Positions 34,727 to 42,359 of a stretch of 64,000 nt of DNA are shown here, piece by piece. The notes beneath the pieces were generated by a model, which ran no database searches, was not told the origin of the DNA, and saw only the letters and a list, made by a program, of their open reading frames with translations. The translations under genes and the position numbers were made by a program. The stretch is from positions 62,001-126,000 of the forward strand of contig SVMA01000002.1 in NCBI GenBank assembly GCA_015067635.1, in the 5' to 3' direction. Every line of letters starts with the position of its first letter. The first letter of the stretch is position 1. Origin of the DNA: Oscillospiraceae bacterium. GTDB taxonomy: Bacteria; Bacillota; Clostridia; Oscillospirales; Oscillospiraceae.

Positions 34727-36046
34727 ATGGCCAGCTTCATCCCTTCCACTTTGGAGGAACGGCTAGAGATGCTCAAGGCCGTAGGCCTGACCGATTACCG
34801 CGATCTTTATAAGGATGTTCCCGATGAAATGTATCTGGAGGACGGCAAGCTGAACATTCCCGAGGGCTTGAGTGAGATGGAGGTCAGCCGGGCAGTTAGT
34901 GCCATGGCAGCAAAGAACCATGTGTTCACCACCGTCCTGCGCGGTGCTGGTGCCTACGACCATTACATTCCCAGCATCGTCAAGTACATTCCCACCAAGG
35001 AAGAGTTTTTGACTGCCTACACGCCCTATCAGGCCGAAATGAGCCAGGGCATTTTGCAGTCCATTTTTGAGTACCAAACCTGCATCTGCGAGCTGACCGG
35101 CATGGATGTGTCCAACGCCTCTGTCTATGACGGTGCCACCGCTGCCGCGGAAGCCGTCGCGATGTGCCGCGACCGGAATCGCAGAGTGACGCTGATCTCC
35201 GGCACTGCCCATCCCGATGTGATCAACACCGTACGCACCTATTGCTACGGTACCGGCGACAAACTGGTGGTTATTCCTGTCAGAGACGGAAAGACCGATA
35301 TGGACGCGCTGAAGGAACAGCTAAACGCTGAAGTTGCCTCCGTTTACGTCCAGCAACCCAACTTCTACGGTCAGTTTGAAGAGACTGAAGCAATTGCCGA
35401 TGCTGTACACGCCAACGGTTCTGCCTATATCCTGGGTTGCAACCCCATCGCCCTTGGCATTATGAAGACGCCCAGAGAAATGGGTGCGGACATTGCCGTG
35501 GGCGAAGCCCAGCCTCTGGGCATGCCCCTGAGCTACGGTGGACCTTACTTGGGCTATATGGCTGTGACCGGTAAGTATATGCGCAAACTGCCCGGCCGCA
35601 TCGTGGGTCAGACCGTTGATGCAAAGGGCGAGCGTGCTTTCGTTCTGTCCCTGCAAGCACGGGAACAGCATATCCGTCGGGAGAAGGCCAGCTCCAACAT
35701 CTGCTCCAATCAGGCACTGTGTGCGCTGACCGCGGGCCTGTACCTGTCTGCGATGGGTCCCAATGGCCTTGCTGAGGCCGCCAGACAGTCTATGGCGAAG
35801 ACCCACTATCTGGCTCGGGAGTTGTGCAAACTTCCCGGGGTGACCATGGCCCATACCGGCGAATACTTCCATGAATTCGTCACCGTTATGCCCAAAGCAA
35901 AGGAAGTTCTGGATGCTTTGGAAAAGGCAGACATTCTGGGTGGCTTGATGGTGGATGGCGGCCTGCTATGGTGCGCCACAGAGAAAGTTTCCAAAGCACA
36001 GTTGGATAGAGCTGTTGCCATTGTGAAGGAGGTGCTTGGTGTATGA
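34727..36046 (+). CDS. gcvPA: Glycine dehydrogenase (decarboxylating), subunit 1
   Basis: A 439-residue subunit of the two-part P protein found in Firmicutes. Motifs include YIPSTLEER-like start (FIPSTLEERLEMLKAVG), GAGAYDHYIPS, and the AYTPYQAEMSQGILQSIFEYQTCICELTGMDVSNASVYDGATA region. It pairs with GcvPB to decarboxylate glycine. Starts three bases after gcvH. Confidence 0.97.
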   Translation: MASFIPSTLEERLEMLKAVGLTDYRDLYKDVPDEMYLEDGKLNIPEGLSEMEVSRAVSAMAAKNHVFTTVLRGAGAYDHYIPSIVKYIPTKEEFLTAYTPYQAEMSQGILQSIFEYQTCICELTGMDVSNASVYDGATAAAEAVAMCRDRNRRVTLISGTAHPDVINTVRTYCYGTGDKLVVIPVRDGKTDMDALKEQLNAEVASVYVQQPNFYGQFEETEAIADAVHANGSAYILGCNPIALGIMKTPREMGADIAVGEAQPLGMPLSYGGPYLGYMAVTGKYMRKLPGRIVGQTVDAKGERAFVLSLQAREQHIRREKASSNICSNQALCALTAGLYLSAMGPNGLAEAARQSMAKTHYLARELCKLPGVTMAHTGEYFHEFVTVMPKAKEVLDALEKADILGGLMVDGGLLWCATEKVSKAQLDRAVAIVKEVLGV

Positions 36047-37443
36047 AGGTGATTTTTGAAAAGAGCGTTGCCGGTCGTGGGATGCAGTATCTGCCCCTTT
36101 GTGATGTGGAAGAAGTGGCACTGCCTACACACCTCATCCGTAGCGAAGCACCGAAGCTGCCCGAGATCAGCGAAACTGATCTGAGCCGCCACTACACAGA
36201 ACTGAACAAGCGTGTTCACGGTGTAAACTCCGGCTTCTATCCTCTTGGCTCTTGCACAATGAAGTATAATCCCCGCATCGACGAGGAAATGGCGGCCCTT
36301 TCCGGTTTTACCGGCATCCATCCTCTGGCGCCCGAGCATACCACAGCCGGTTGCCGGGAAGTGCTGGATACTACCGGCACACTGCTGTGCGAGATCACCG
36401 GCATGGACGATATGACCTTCCAGCCCGCTGCCGGTGCCCACGGTGAGTTCACCGGTGTTCTGCTGATCAAGCAGTATCACGATGCACGGGGCGACAGCAA
36501 GCGTACCAAGATCATCGTTCCCGATTCCGCCCACGGAACCAACCCTGCCACTGCCACCATGTGCGGCTATACCGTAGTCAACATCCCCTCGGCACCCAAC
36601 GGCTGTGTGGATCTGGAAGCCTTGAAGCAGGCCTTGGGTGACGATACCGCCGGTCTTATGCTGACCAACCCCAACACCGTAGGTATTTTTGATGAGAACA
36701 TTCTGGAGATCACCCGCCTTGTGCATGAGGCAGGCGGCCTGTGCTACTATGACGGTGCAAATCTGAACGCGGTTATGGGCGTTGTCCGCCCCGGTGATAT
36801 GGGTTTTGACTGTATTCACCTGAATCTGCATAAAACCTTTGCTACCCCGCATGGTGGTGGCGGTCCCGGAAGCGGTGCCGTTGGCTGTAAGGCCCATTTG
36901 GCCCAGTATCTGCCCCAGTCTGCCATGATGGACGGTGCCGGTCACATCCAGGTCAAGGCCTTCGCAGGCAACTTCCTGGTTGTGGTAAAGGCCATGACCT
37001 ATATCCTGACCTTGGGCAAGTATGGCATCCCCGAGGCCGCAAAAAATGCGGTGCTCAATGCCAACTACCTGCAGACCAAGATCAAGGGAACCTTTGAGCC
37101 TGCATTTGACCGGATCTGTATGCATGAATTTGTTTTGGATCTGTCCAAGTTTAAGAAGGAGACCGGAGTTTCTGCTCTGGATGTGGCCAAGAGTCTGATC
37201 GATAACGGGATGCATCCGCCTACGATGTACTTCCCCCTGATTGTCCATGAAGCGCTGATGCTGGAGCCCACCGAGACTGAATCCCGGGACACCCTGGATT
37301 GGGCAGCCCAGGTTTTCCGCAACCTGTACGAATTGGGTTACAAGGATCCTGAGCGTATGCACAGTGCGCCTCACAATGCTCAGATTGCCCGTCCCGACGA
37401 AGTCAAGGCGGCCAGAGAGCCGATTCTGCGGTATCAGGGATAA
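36043..37443 (+). CDS. gcvPB: Glycine dehydrogenase (decarboxylating), subunit 2
   Basis: A 466-residue PLP-binding subunit of the P protein. The Schiff-base Lys is in HLNLHKTFATPHGGGGPG; other landmarks are FYPLGSCTMKYNP and AGAHGEFTGV. Its ATG overlaps the gcvPA stop codon by four bases (ATGA). The operon ends with a terminator at 37506. Confidence 0.97.
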   Translation: MKVIFEKSVAGRGMQYLPLCDVEEVALPTHLIRSEAPKLPEISETDLSRHYTELNKRVHGVNSGFYPLGSCTMKYNPRIDEEMAALSGFTGIHPLAPEHTTAGCREVLDTTGTLLCEITGMDDMTFQPAAGAHGEFTGVLLIKQYHDARGDSKRTKIIVPDSAHGTNPATATMCGYTVVNIPSAPNGCVDLEALKQALGDDTAGLMLTNPNTVGIFDENILEITRLVHEAGGLCYYDGANLNAVMGVVRPGDMGFDCIHLNLHKTFATPHGGGGPGSGAVGCKAHLAQYLPQSAMMDGAGHIQVKAFAGNFLVVVKAMTYILTLGKYGIPEAAKNAVLNANYLQTKIKGTFEPAFDRICMHEFVLDLSKFKKETGVSALDVAKSLIDNGMHPPTMYFPLIVHEALMLEPTETESRDTLDWAAQVFRNLYELGYKDPERMHSAPHNAQIARPDEVKAAREPILRYQG

Positions 37444-37505
37444 TTCTATCCTGATGATTTTGAAACCGCATTGTTAATCTTTTGACTAGAGTTTATCGTA
37501 AAAAT

Positions 37506-37542
37506 AAGGGTTATGACCAATATGCGTCATAACCCTTGTTTT
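37506..37542. terminator. Bidirectional terminator between gcvPB and lpdA
   Basis: AAGGGTTATGAC-CAATATGC-GTCATAACCCTT followed by GTTTT. Confidence 0.88.
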
Positions 37543-37595
37543 CTATAACCATAGTTGTTTCTGTTGGCGGTAAGTTCGTTAAAAAGTTGGCCTTA

Positions 37596-38972
37596 TTATT
37601 GATCCGGGAACTCCCAGAGGACCTCACGGATAATCTCGCTGACTGTCGGGTGGGGGAATATGATCTGTCGACCATCGGTAACACGAAACTGGGTTTCCAG
37701 CATCTGCGCGCCACCCCAGATTATTTCACCTGCATAGGCACCAATCAAATGAATGCCCAAGATGGTGCGGTTCTCTTTATGCACAAGAATCTTGCACAAG
37801 CCATCTGCACCTTCGTTTTCAGCTACAAAGCGGCCGGAATACATCATAGACAGCTTCTTGACTTCGTACGGAATATTCTTGTCCTTGCACTCCTCTTCTG
37901 TCTTGCCCACAGATGCAACTTCAGGCATGGTGTAGATCACAGAGGGGTTTGCATGGTAACGCATATAATCCTTCTTGCCAAGGATGGTATTGACAGCAAC
38001 CTCTGCCTCACGGTATGCAGTGTGAGCCAGCATGTGGTGGCCGTTTACATCGCCGATAGCATACACATCGGGTACATTGGTCCGGCACATAGCATCCGTA
38101 ACAATACCGGGCCGATCCGTCTTGACACCAATGGTTTCCAAGCCGATGTTCATATAGTTGGCACGGCGGCCAATAGACAGCAGCACCTTGTTTGTCTCAA
38201 TAATCTTTTGCGTTCCGTCGAGTGCTTTTACATATACCTTACCAGGTTCAACCTTCTCACAAGCGTGACCCAACAGGAAGGTAATGCCCATGGCTTCCAG
38301 TTCCTTCTGCAACCGGGTGCTGATCTCACGGTCAGTAGCACCGGCAATATGGTCCAGCATTTCCACCACAGTAACCTTGGATCCTACAGCAGCATAGTAA
38401 GCAGCCATCTCAAGACCGATAACGCCACCGCCGATCACGGTGAACTTCTCGGGAATCTGAGTGAGTTCAAGCACTTCACGGTTGGTGCATACAAAATCAC
38501 CCAGATTTTCCTTCAAGCCGGGAATGGGGGGCACAGCAGCAGAAGATCCGGTGGCGATAATCAGCTTCTTGCCCATGTATGTTCCAGAAGCAGATTTGAC
38601 CTTGAATCCATCGGCACACTTACCATCAATCGTCGCCTCTTCTTTTACAACGGTAACTTTGTGCTGTCTCATTTTCGCGCCAACACCGGCTACCAGAGTC
38701 TTGACAACTTTACGCTTACGCTCAATGACCTTTGCCTGATTTACGGTTACATTCTCGGTATTGACGCCATACATTGCTGCGTGTTTGGCATGCAAATAGG
38801 TCTTTGCAGAGTTCAAGAGTGCTTTAGACGGGATACATCCCTCATTTAAGCACACACCACCCAGAGAATTCTTCTCAAAAAGCAAGGTCCTTAAACCCAC
38901 GTTGGCAGCACGCTCAGCTGCTAAGTATCCTCCCGGGCCACCGCCAATAACGATCAAGTCATACAGTTCCAT
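37596..38972 (-). CDS. lpdA: Dihydrolipoyl dehydrogenase (glycine cleavage L protein)
   Basis: A 458-residue flavoenzyme that reoxidises the lipoyl group of H protein with NAD+. FAD-binding GGGPGGYLAAERAANVG is at the N terminus, the redox disulfide is GGVCLNEGCIPSK, the NAD-binding domain has GGGVIGLEMA, and the C-terminal HPTVSEI holds the active-site His. The long plus-strand open frame across the same bases is a shadow. It points toward gcvPB, so L protein is transcribed from its own promoter rather than from the riboswitch. Confidence 0.96.
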   Translation of the reverse strand: MELYDLIVIGGGPGGYLAAERAANVGLRTLLFEKNSLGGVCLNEGCIPSKALLNSAKTYLHAKHAAMYGVNTENVTVNQAKVIERKRKVVKTLVAGVGAKMRQHKVTVVKEEATIDGKCADGFKVKSASGTYMGKKLIIATGSSAAVPPIPGLKENLGDFVCTNREVLELTQIPEKFTVIGGGVIGLEMAAYYAAVGSKVTVVEMLDHIAGATDREISTRLQKELEAMGITFLLGHACEKVEPGKVYVKALDGTQKIIETNKVLLSIGRRANYMNIGLETIGVKTDRPGIVTDAMCRTNVPDVYAIGDVNGHHMLAHTAYREAEVAVNTILGKKDYMRYHANPSVIYTMPEVASVGKTEEECKDKNIPYEVKKLSMMYSGRFVAENEGADGLCKILVHKENRTILGIHLIGAYAGEIIWGGAQMLETQFRVTDGRQIIFPHPTVSEIIREVLWEFPDQ

Positions 38973-39162
38973 ATAATATAAACCTTTCTATTATTTAATG
39001 GTTTCCGTAGCACCCACACAATCAACTGTGCCTGCAGAGCAAAAAGCAGTGCCAGCACAGCCGCCGATCGTAATTTATAGGTTTACCTGCGCATAACAAT
39101 TTTAACCCATTGCCTCTAAAATAGCAACCCCTACCTGTTAATTAATTGCCGTAGAGATCAAT
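38973..39162. other. Intergenic region upstream of lpdA
   Basis: About 190 bases between the lpdA start and the first spoVAC 3' copy. The lpdA promoter should be here. I see no gene. It includes a GCCTGCAGAGCAAAAAGCAGTGCCAGCACAG-type stretch with short GC repeats of no known kind. Confidence 0.3.
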
Positions 39163-39195
39163 AAAAGGCTTGACCGTTTTGGTCAAGCCTTTTTT
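39163..39195. terminator. Cassette terminator, copy A
   Basis: AAAAGGCTTGACC-GTTTT-GGTCAAGCCTTTTT. The same stem follows spoVAC itself (44190) and copies D (43232) and, with two paired changes, B (40047). Confidence 0.92.
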
Positions 39196-39197
39196 CA

Positions 39198-39340
39198 TTA
39201 AAACAATGTCGTTATCCAATAAATCAAGCCATACACCACACTTGCAGAAACACCATACACGATTACTGGTCCTGCGATTGTAAACATCTTTGCACCAACA
39301 CCCAAAATGAAGCCTTCTGCTGCTGTCAATATAGGACACA
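39198..39340 (-). repeat. spoVAC 3'-end copy A, with cassette boundary motif
   Basis: On the minus strand this encodes AEGFILGVGAKMFTIAGPV and continues to YWITTLF plus stop, the last ~41 codons of SpoVAC, with no start of its own. Its right end (reading plus) is CTGCTGTCAATATAGGACAC, shared with copy D; beyond that lies the promoter of the SGNH esterase gene. Over about 124 bases it differs from copy C at only two positions that I can see. Confidence 0.92.
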
Positions 39341-39356
39341 GTAATATGCAAAAATA

Positions 39357-39385
39357 TTTACATTAAGTAGGCGGTGTGATATAAT
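39357..39385 (+). promoter_or_regulatory. Promoter of the SGNH cassette gene
   Basis: TTTACA (39357-39362) and TATAAT (39380-39385), 17-base spacer. The spacer (TTAAGTAGGCGGTGTGA) is nearly the same as that at 43435-43451 in the lipoprotein cassette. Confidence 0.88.
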
Positions 39386-39405
39386 AAAAAATCGAGGTGA
39401 CTATT

Positions 39406-40035
39406 ATGAAAAATGTATTATTGATTGGTGACTCCATCCGAATGGGTTACGACAAGGCTGTTCAAAAATCGTTAGAGCCGTATGCTTCCGTTTATTTCCC
39501 TGCTGAAAATTGCCGATTTGCATCCTATGTTTTACGCTATCTTCACGAGTACAAAGCGCTTGTAAAAGACGGTAAGGTTGATGTGCTTCATTGGAATGCT
39601 GGACTTTGGGATTGCTTACGTCTGTTTGAAGAAGAACCGCATACGCCGGTTGAGGTGTATACCTATTATATTGATCGTATTTGTGTACGTATTAAGAACG
39701 TTTTTCCAGAAGCTAAGGTTATTTTTGCGACTTCTACCGCTGTGTTATCGGAAAAAATGGACAAGAATTTCAAACGCTATAACGAAGAAATCGAAGCATA
39801 TAACAAAGCTGCCGTTGATGTGGTCAAAAAATACGGATATGAAATTAATGACTTATATGCTGTCTCAACAACTCTTCCTGAGGAAGCGCACTCTGATCCT
39901 GTACACTATTATACTACTGTGGGCACAAAAGCTTTTGCAGATCAAGTTTTATCTTATGTAGTTCCCGCTCTTGGAATTACTGAAAAAACCACTTATAAGG
40001 AAGCCTTGTATACTGACAAACCAATCGGCATTTAA
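39406..40035 (+). CDS. SGNH/GDSL-family hydrolase
   Basis: A 209-residue cytosolic esterase-like protein. Block I is LLIGDSIRMGY (catalytic Ser), block III HWNAGLWDC (Asn), and the C-terminal DPVHYYTTVG holds the catalytic Asp and His. No signal peptide. It is clearly more A/T-rich in codon choice than the gcv and lpd genes beside it, and lies between two copies of the spoVAC 3' end, so it appears to be foreign cargo. Substrate unknown; carbohydrate or lipid ester is usual for the family. GAGGTG precedes the ATG at 39406. Confidence 0.88.
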   Translation: MKNVLLIGDSIRMGYDKAVQKSLEPYASVYFPAENCRFASYVLRYLHEYKALVKDGKVDVLHWNAGLWDCLRLFEEEPHTPVEVYTYYIDRICVRIKNVFPEAKVIFATSTAVLSEKMDKNFKRYNEEIEAYNKAAVDVVKKYGYEINDLYAVSTTLPEEAHSDPVHYYTTVGTKAFADQVLSYVVPALGITEKTTYKEALYTDKPIGI

Positions 40036-40046
40036 GCTGTATGCTC

Positions 40047-40077
40047 AAAATGCTTGACCAAATGGTCAAGCATTTTT
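40047..40077. terminator. Cassette terminator, copy B
   Basis: AAAATGCTTGACC-AAAT-GGTCAAGCATTTTT. Compared with copies A, D and E, the base pair after AAAA is changed on both arms (G-C to T-A), which keeps the stem. Confidence 0.9.
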
Positions 40078-40079
40078 CG

Positions 40080-40222
40080 TTAAAACAAAGTTGTTATCCA
40101 ATAAATAAGCCCATAAATCACACTTGCCACCACACCATACACGATTACAGGACCTGCAATGGTGAAAATCTTAGCACCGACGCCTAAAATGAAACCTTCT
40201 GCTTGTGTCCAGTTAGGACCCA
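40080..40222 (-). repeat. spoVAC 3'-end copy B, with boundary motif
   Basis: Encodes AEGFILGVGAKIFTIAGPV through SVIYGLIYWITTLF and stop. The frame is open to 40283 but the part beyond GPNWTQAEGF is not SpoVAC-like. The boundary reads CTGCTTGTGTCCAGTTAGGA on the plus strand. Most differences from the other copies are at third codon positions. Confidence 0.92.
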
Positions 40223-40312
40223 GTGTTTTTCGTGGAAATGACTCAAAATTTTTCAAAGCAAGTCGGAACAGCGATCTGCTCACATTGAAAACAAAACATA
40301 GTCGATTTTCCT

Positions 40313-40999
40313 TTATCTGATGATTTGTCCGTCAGGACTGATGGTTACGATGTGTATCGGAATGTCTTTGTCGCTGTTTTGGATTGCGGTCTTGACTGCA
40401 TAGCTGAGGCCACCGCAGCAGGGCACGGTCATACGGGCGACAGTGACGGAACGGATATCATTGAATTTCAGAATCTGGGTCAGTTTCTCGGAATAGTCCA
40501 CAGCATCCAGCTTGGGACAACCGATCATTGCCACTTTGCCCTGCATGAAATCGTGGTGGAAGTTGCCGTAAGAATAGGCGGTGCAGTCAGCAGCGATCAG
40601 CAGATCCGCGCCGTCAAAATAAGGTGCGTTGGGTGGCACCAGCTTGATCTGCACAGGGAAATTAGTCAGCTGACTGGGAACATATACATCTCCAGCGGGA
40701 ACGGAATGGGAAATGCTCTGGCAGGCAGAGCCGGGGCAACCGCAAGGCCGAGGTGCTTCCTTTGCCTTCTTTGCAGCCAGTACAGCTGCTTCGTTGTATG
40801 CAGGCGCTTCCCGTTCTTCAAAGGAAATGGCATTCATAGGACAAGCGGGCAGGCAATCGCCAAGGCCGTCGCAGTAGTCCTCCCGGAGCAGCTTTGCCTT
40901 GCCTTCTACGATGCCGATGGCACCTTCATGACAGGCATCGGCGCACAGACCGCAGCTATTGCATTTTTCTTCGTCGATGGTAATAATTCTTCGGATCAT
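40313..40999 (-). CDS. 4Fe-4S ferredoxin-domain protein
   Basis: A 228-residue protein. Residues 1-65 hold two [4Fe-4S] binding motifs (CNSCGLCADACHEGA and CDGLGDCLPACPMNA). After a linker with CGCPGSAC the rest is a domain with VPPNAPYFDGADLLIAADCTAYSYGNFHHDF and a later CCGGLSYAVKTA. This pattern is common in anaerobes in one- or two-gene operons beside Crp/Fnr regulators; the exact role is not established. AAGGAGG precedes the ATG at 40999; the frame upstream lies in the neighbouring gene. Third gene of the regulator unit. Confidence 0.85.
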   Translation of the reverse strand: MIRRIITIDEEKCNSCGLCADACHEGAIGIVEGKAKLLREDYCDGLGDCLPACPMNAISFEEREAPAYNEAAVLAAKKAKEAPRPCGCPGSACQSISHSVPAGDVYVPSQLTNFPVQIKLVPPNAPYFDGADLLIAADCTAYSYGNFHHDFMQGKVAMIGCPKLDAVDYSEKLTQILKFNDIRSVTVARMTVPCCGGLSYAVKTAIQNSDKDIPIHIVTISPDGQIIR

Positions 41000-41013
41000 A
41001 GTATCCCTCCTTT

Positions 41014-41259
41014 TTATTCTCGTGCCTTCTGCATGGCGGCGATCTCCATCATGTGTTCGTACATCTCGTCGCCCACACATTTTCTGGCATACTGGCACCA
41101 CTGCACACAGCTTAGGGTATCGTTATAGGCGATGAAGCCGCACTTCTCGCAGGCCATCTGCGTGTCGATGGAAAACAGTTCGATCAGTTCACCGCATTGG
41201 GGGCAGACCTTTTCGATGATCGTTGGCGTACGGGGTTTTCCTTGACATCCATCCAGCAT
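41014..41259 (-). CDS. Small cysteine-rich (zinc-ribbon-like) protein
   Basis: An 81-residue protein with two CxxC pairs (VCPQCGEL and ACEKCGFI) followed by CVQWCQYARKCVGDEMYEHM, giving eight cysteines in all. It may bind zinc or an Fe-S centre. No family name recognised. AAAGGAGGG precedes the ATG. It starts 14 bases before the ferredoxin-type gene's start site region and its promoter region contains the same 18-base site as the regulator promoter, so it is likely the first gene of a two-gene regulated operon. Confidence 0.8.
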   Translation of the reverse strand: MLDGCQGKPRTPTIIEKVCPQCGELIELFSIDTQMACEKCGFIAYNDTLSCVQWCQYARKCVGDEMYEHMMEIAAMQKARE

Positions 41260-41294
41260 AGTGATCCCTCCTTTACCTATATGTTAGGATAAAA

Positions 41295-41336
41295 AAGCAC
41301 CGGTTGATGTTGCAAATATCACATCAGCCGGTGCTT
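41295..41336 (-). terminator. Terminator of the Crp/Fnr gene, containing an operator-like site
   Basis: AAGCACCGG and CCGGTGCTT (with adjoining TGATGT/ACATCA) pair around TGCAAATATC. On the minus strand a T run follows. The loop and inner stem coincide with the ATGTTGCAAATATCACAT site at 41307-41324. Confidence 0.85.
41307..41324. promoter_or_regulatory. Probable regulator site upstream of the cysteine-rich/ferredoxin operon
   Basis: ATGTTGCAAATATCACAT matches ATGTTGCAACTGTCATAT at 42042-42059 in 15 of 18 positions. A TATCCT (minus strand, 41286-41291) stands ~27 bases away, centre to centre. Its placement before both genes controlled by the unit suggests binding by the adjacent Crp/Fnr protein. 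Confidence 0.6.
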
Positions 41337-41343
41337 GATTTCA

Positions 41344-42000
41344 TTATAACATGCGGAAACAGTTTCTGTCGAAGTCGATCAGCCCCTCCACTTTCATTTT
41401 TGCCAGTTCTCTTGTCAGAGCGCTTCGGTCCACACAGAGGTATTCTGCCAGCTCCACTCTGCCAAAGGGAATCTCCAAGTAGCGAGATTCCTGGACCTGC
41501 GCCTGAACAGAAAGATAGGTCAACAGTTTTTCCCGAATGGTGCGCTTGGAAACCACTTCCACTTTCCGCATCAGATCACGATTCTTATTGGCAATCACAC
41601 GTACCATATTTTCAATCAGCCGTTGATGGAATTGACATGCCATAGTACAGCTGTGCATCACCCGGTCAAATGGCATAAACAAAATTTGTGAATCCTCCGA
41701 AGCCTGAAAAGTCACAACAGACAAATTATCCGATCCGCAGGCAAAGGTCTCCCCAAACACTTCATTCATACAAGTACGTACCAGCATGGTCTTATTGCCC
41801 CAGATATCTTCTTTAATCATGTCCACAGCGCCGGAAATAACAATGCCTATGTGCTTGATATTTTCATCCTCAAATGCGACAATATCCCCTTTATGAAATG
41901 AGCCGATATGATAACCGGTACAACCCAGCATCGCCATGCGGTCCTCCGGCTGGATGCCTTCAAACAAAGGAGAATCCAGTTTTTTTAGGATATCATTCAT
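41344..42000 (-). CDS. Crp/Fnr-family transcriptional regulator
   Basis: A 218-residue regulator. An N-terminal cyclic-nucleotide-binding-type beta barrel (residues ~15-125, with DIVAFEDENIKHIGIVISGAVDM) is joined by a long helix to a C-terminal winged helix (ELAEYLCVDRSALTRELAKMKVEGLI). It has no Fnr-type N-terminal cysteine cluster. The family fits the clostridial regulators that control Fe-S and nitrosative stress genes (HcpR-like), although hcp is not here. I take the ATG at 42000 because AGGAGG is eight bases before it; an ATG two codons upstream is too close. Confidence 0.9.
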   Translation of the reverse strand: MNDILKKLDSPLFEGIQPEDRMAMLGCTGYHIGSFHKGDIVAFEDENIKHIGIVISGAVDMIKEDIWGNKTMLVRTCMNEVFGETFACGSDNLSVVTFQASEDSQILFMPFDRVMHSCTMACQFHQRLIENMVRVIANKNRDLMRKVEVVSKRTIREKLLTYLSVQAQVQESRYLEIPFGRVELAEYLCVDRSALTRELAKMKVEGLIDFDRNCFRML

Positions 42001-42041
42001 TGTCATCGCCTCCTGCAGTCTATTGTACAGGAAAGAAAGCA

Positions 42042-42059
42042 ATGTTGCAACTGTCATAT
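42042..42059. promoter_or_regulatory. Probable regulator site upstream of the Crp/Fnr gene
   Basis: ATGTTGCAACTGTCATAT, matching the site at 41307-41324. A TACAAT (minus strand, 42023-42028) is ~25 bases away, about the same distance as at the other site. Suggests autoregulation. Confidence 0.6.
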
Positions 42060-42122
42060 GATCGATTATGCCATTTTGCGGGCGATCACAGATCCCTCTA
42101 CGGTAATGTATGACAGAATGCG

Positions 42123-42148
42123 TAAGGGCGACCTGTGGTCGCCCCTTA
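42123..42148. terminator. Cassette terminator, copy C (different stem)
   Basis: AAGGGCGAC-CTGTG-GTCGCCCCTT. It stands where the GGCTTGACC stem is in the other copies but is unrelated in sequence. Confidence 0.7.
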
Positions 42149-42289
42149 AAACAATGTGGTTATCCAATAAATCAAGCCATACACCACACTTGCAGAAAAA
42201 CCATACACGATTACTGGTCCTGCGATTGTAAACATCTTTGCACCAACACCCAAAATGAAGCCTTCTGCTTGTGGTCAAGTAGGACCCAT
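42146..42289 (-). repeat. spoVAC 3'-end copy C, with boundary motif
   Basis: Encodes AEGFILGVGAKMFTIAGPV through SVVYGLIYWITTLF and stop. Nearly identical to copy A (two visible differences in about 124 bases), but its outer boundary is of the copy B type (TTGTGGTCAAGTAGGACCCA). The frame is interrupted just outside by TGA (GPT-stop-PQ). Confidence 0.92.
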
Positions 42290-42304
42290 TAGTTTAAAAA
42301 ATAC

Positions 42305-42333
42305 TTGATTTTAATTTATTGCAGGTATATAAT
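42305..42333 (+). promoter_or_regulatory. Promoter of the YitT-family cassette gene
   Basis: TTGATT (42305-42310) and TATAAT (42328-42333), 17-base spacer, 27 bases before the ATG. Confidence 0.85.
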
Positions 42334-42359
42334 TATCTTGCAAAAAGGGGGATATAAAG

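Noticed and set aside
37536..38849. Long plus-strand open frame (437 codons) across lpdA
   Set aside because: Its translation has no recognisable motifs, while the minus strand encodes a complete dihydrolipoyl dehydrogenase. Long antisense frames are common over such genes.
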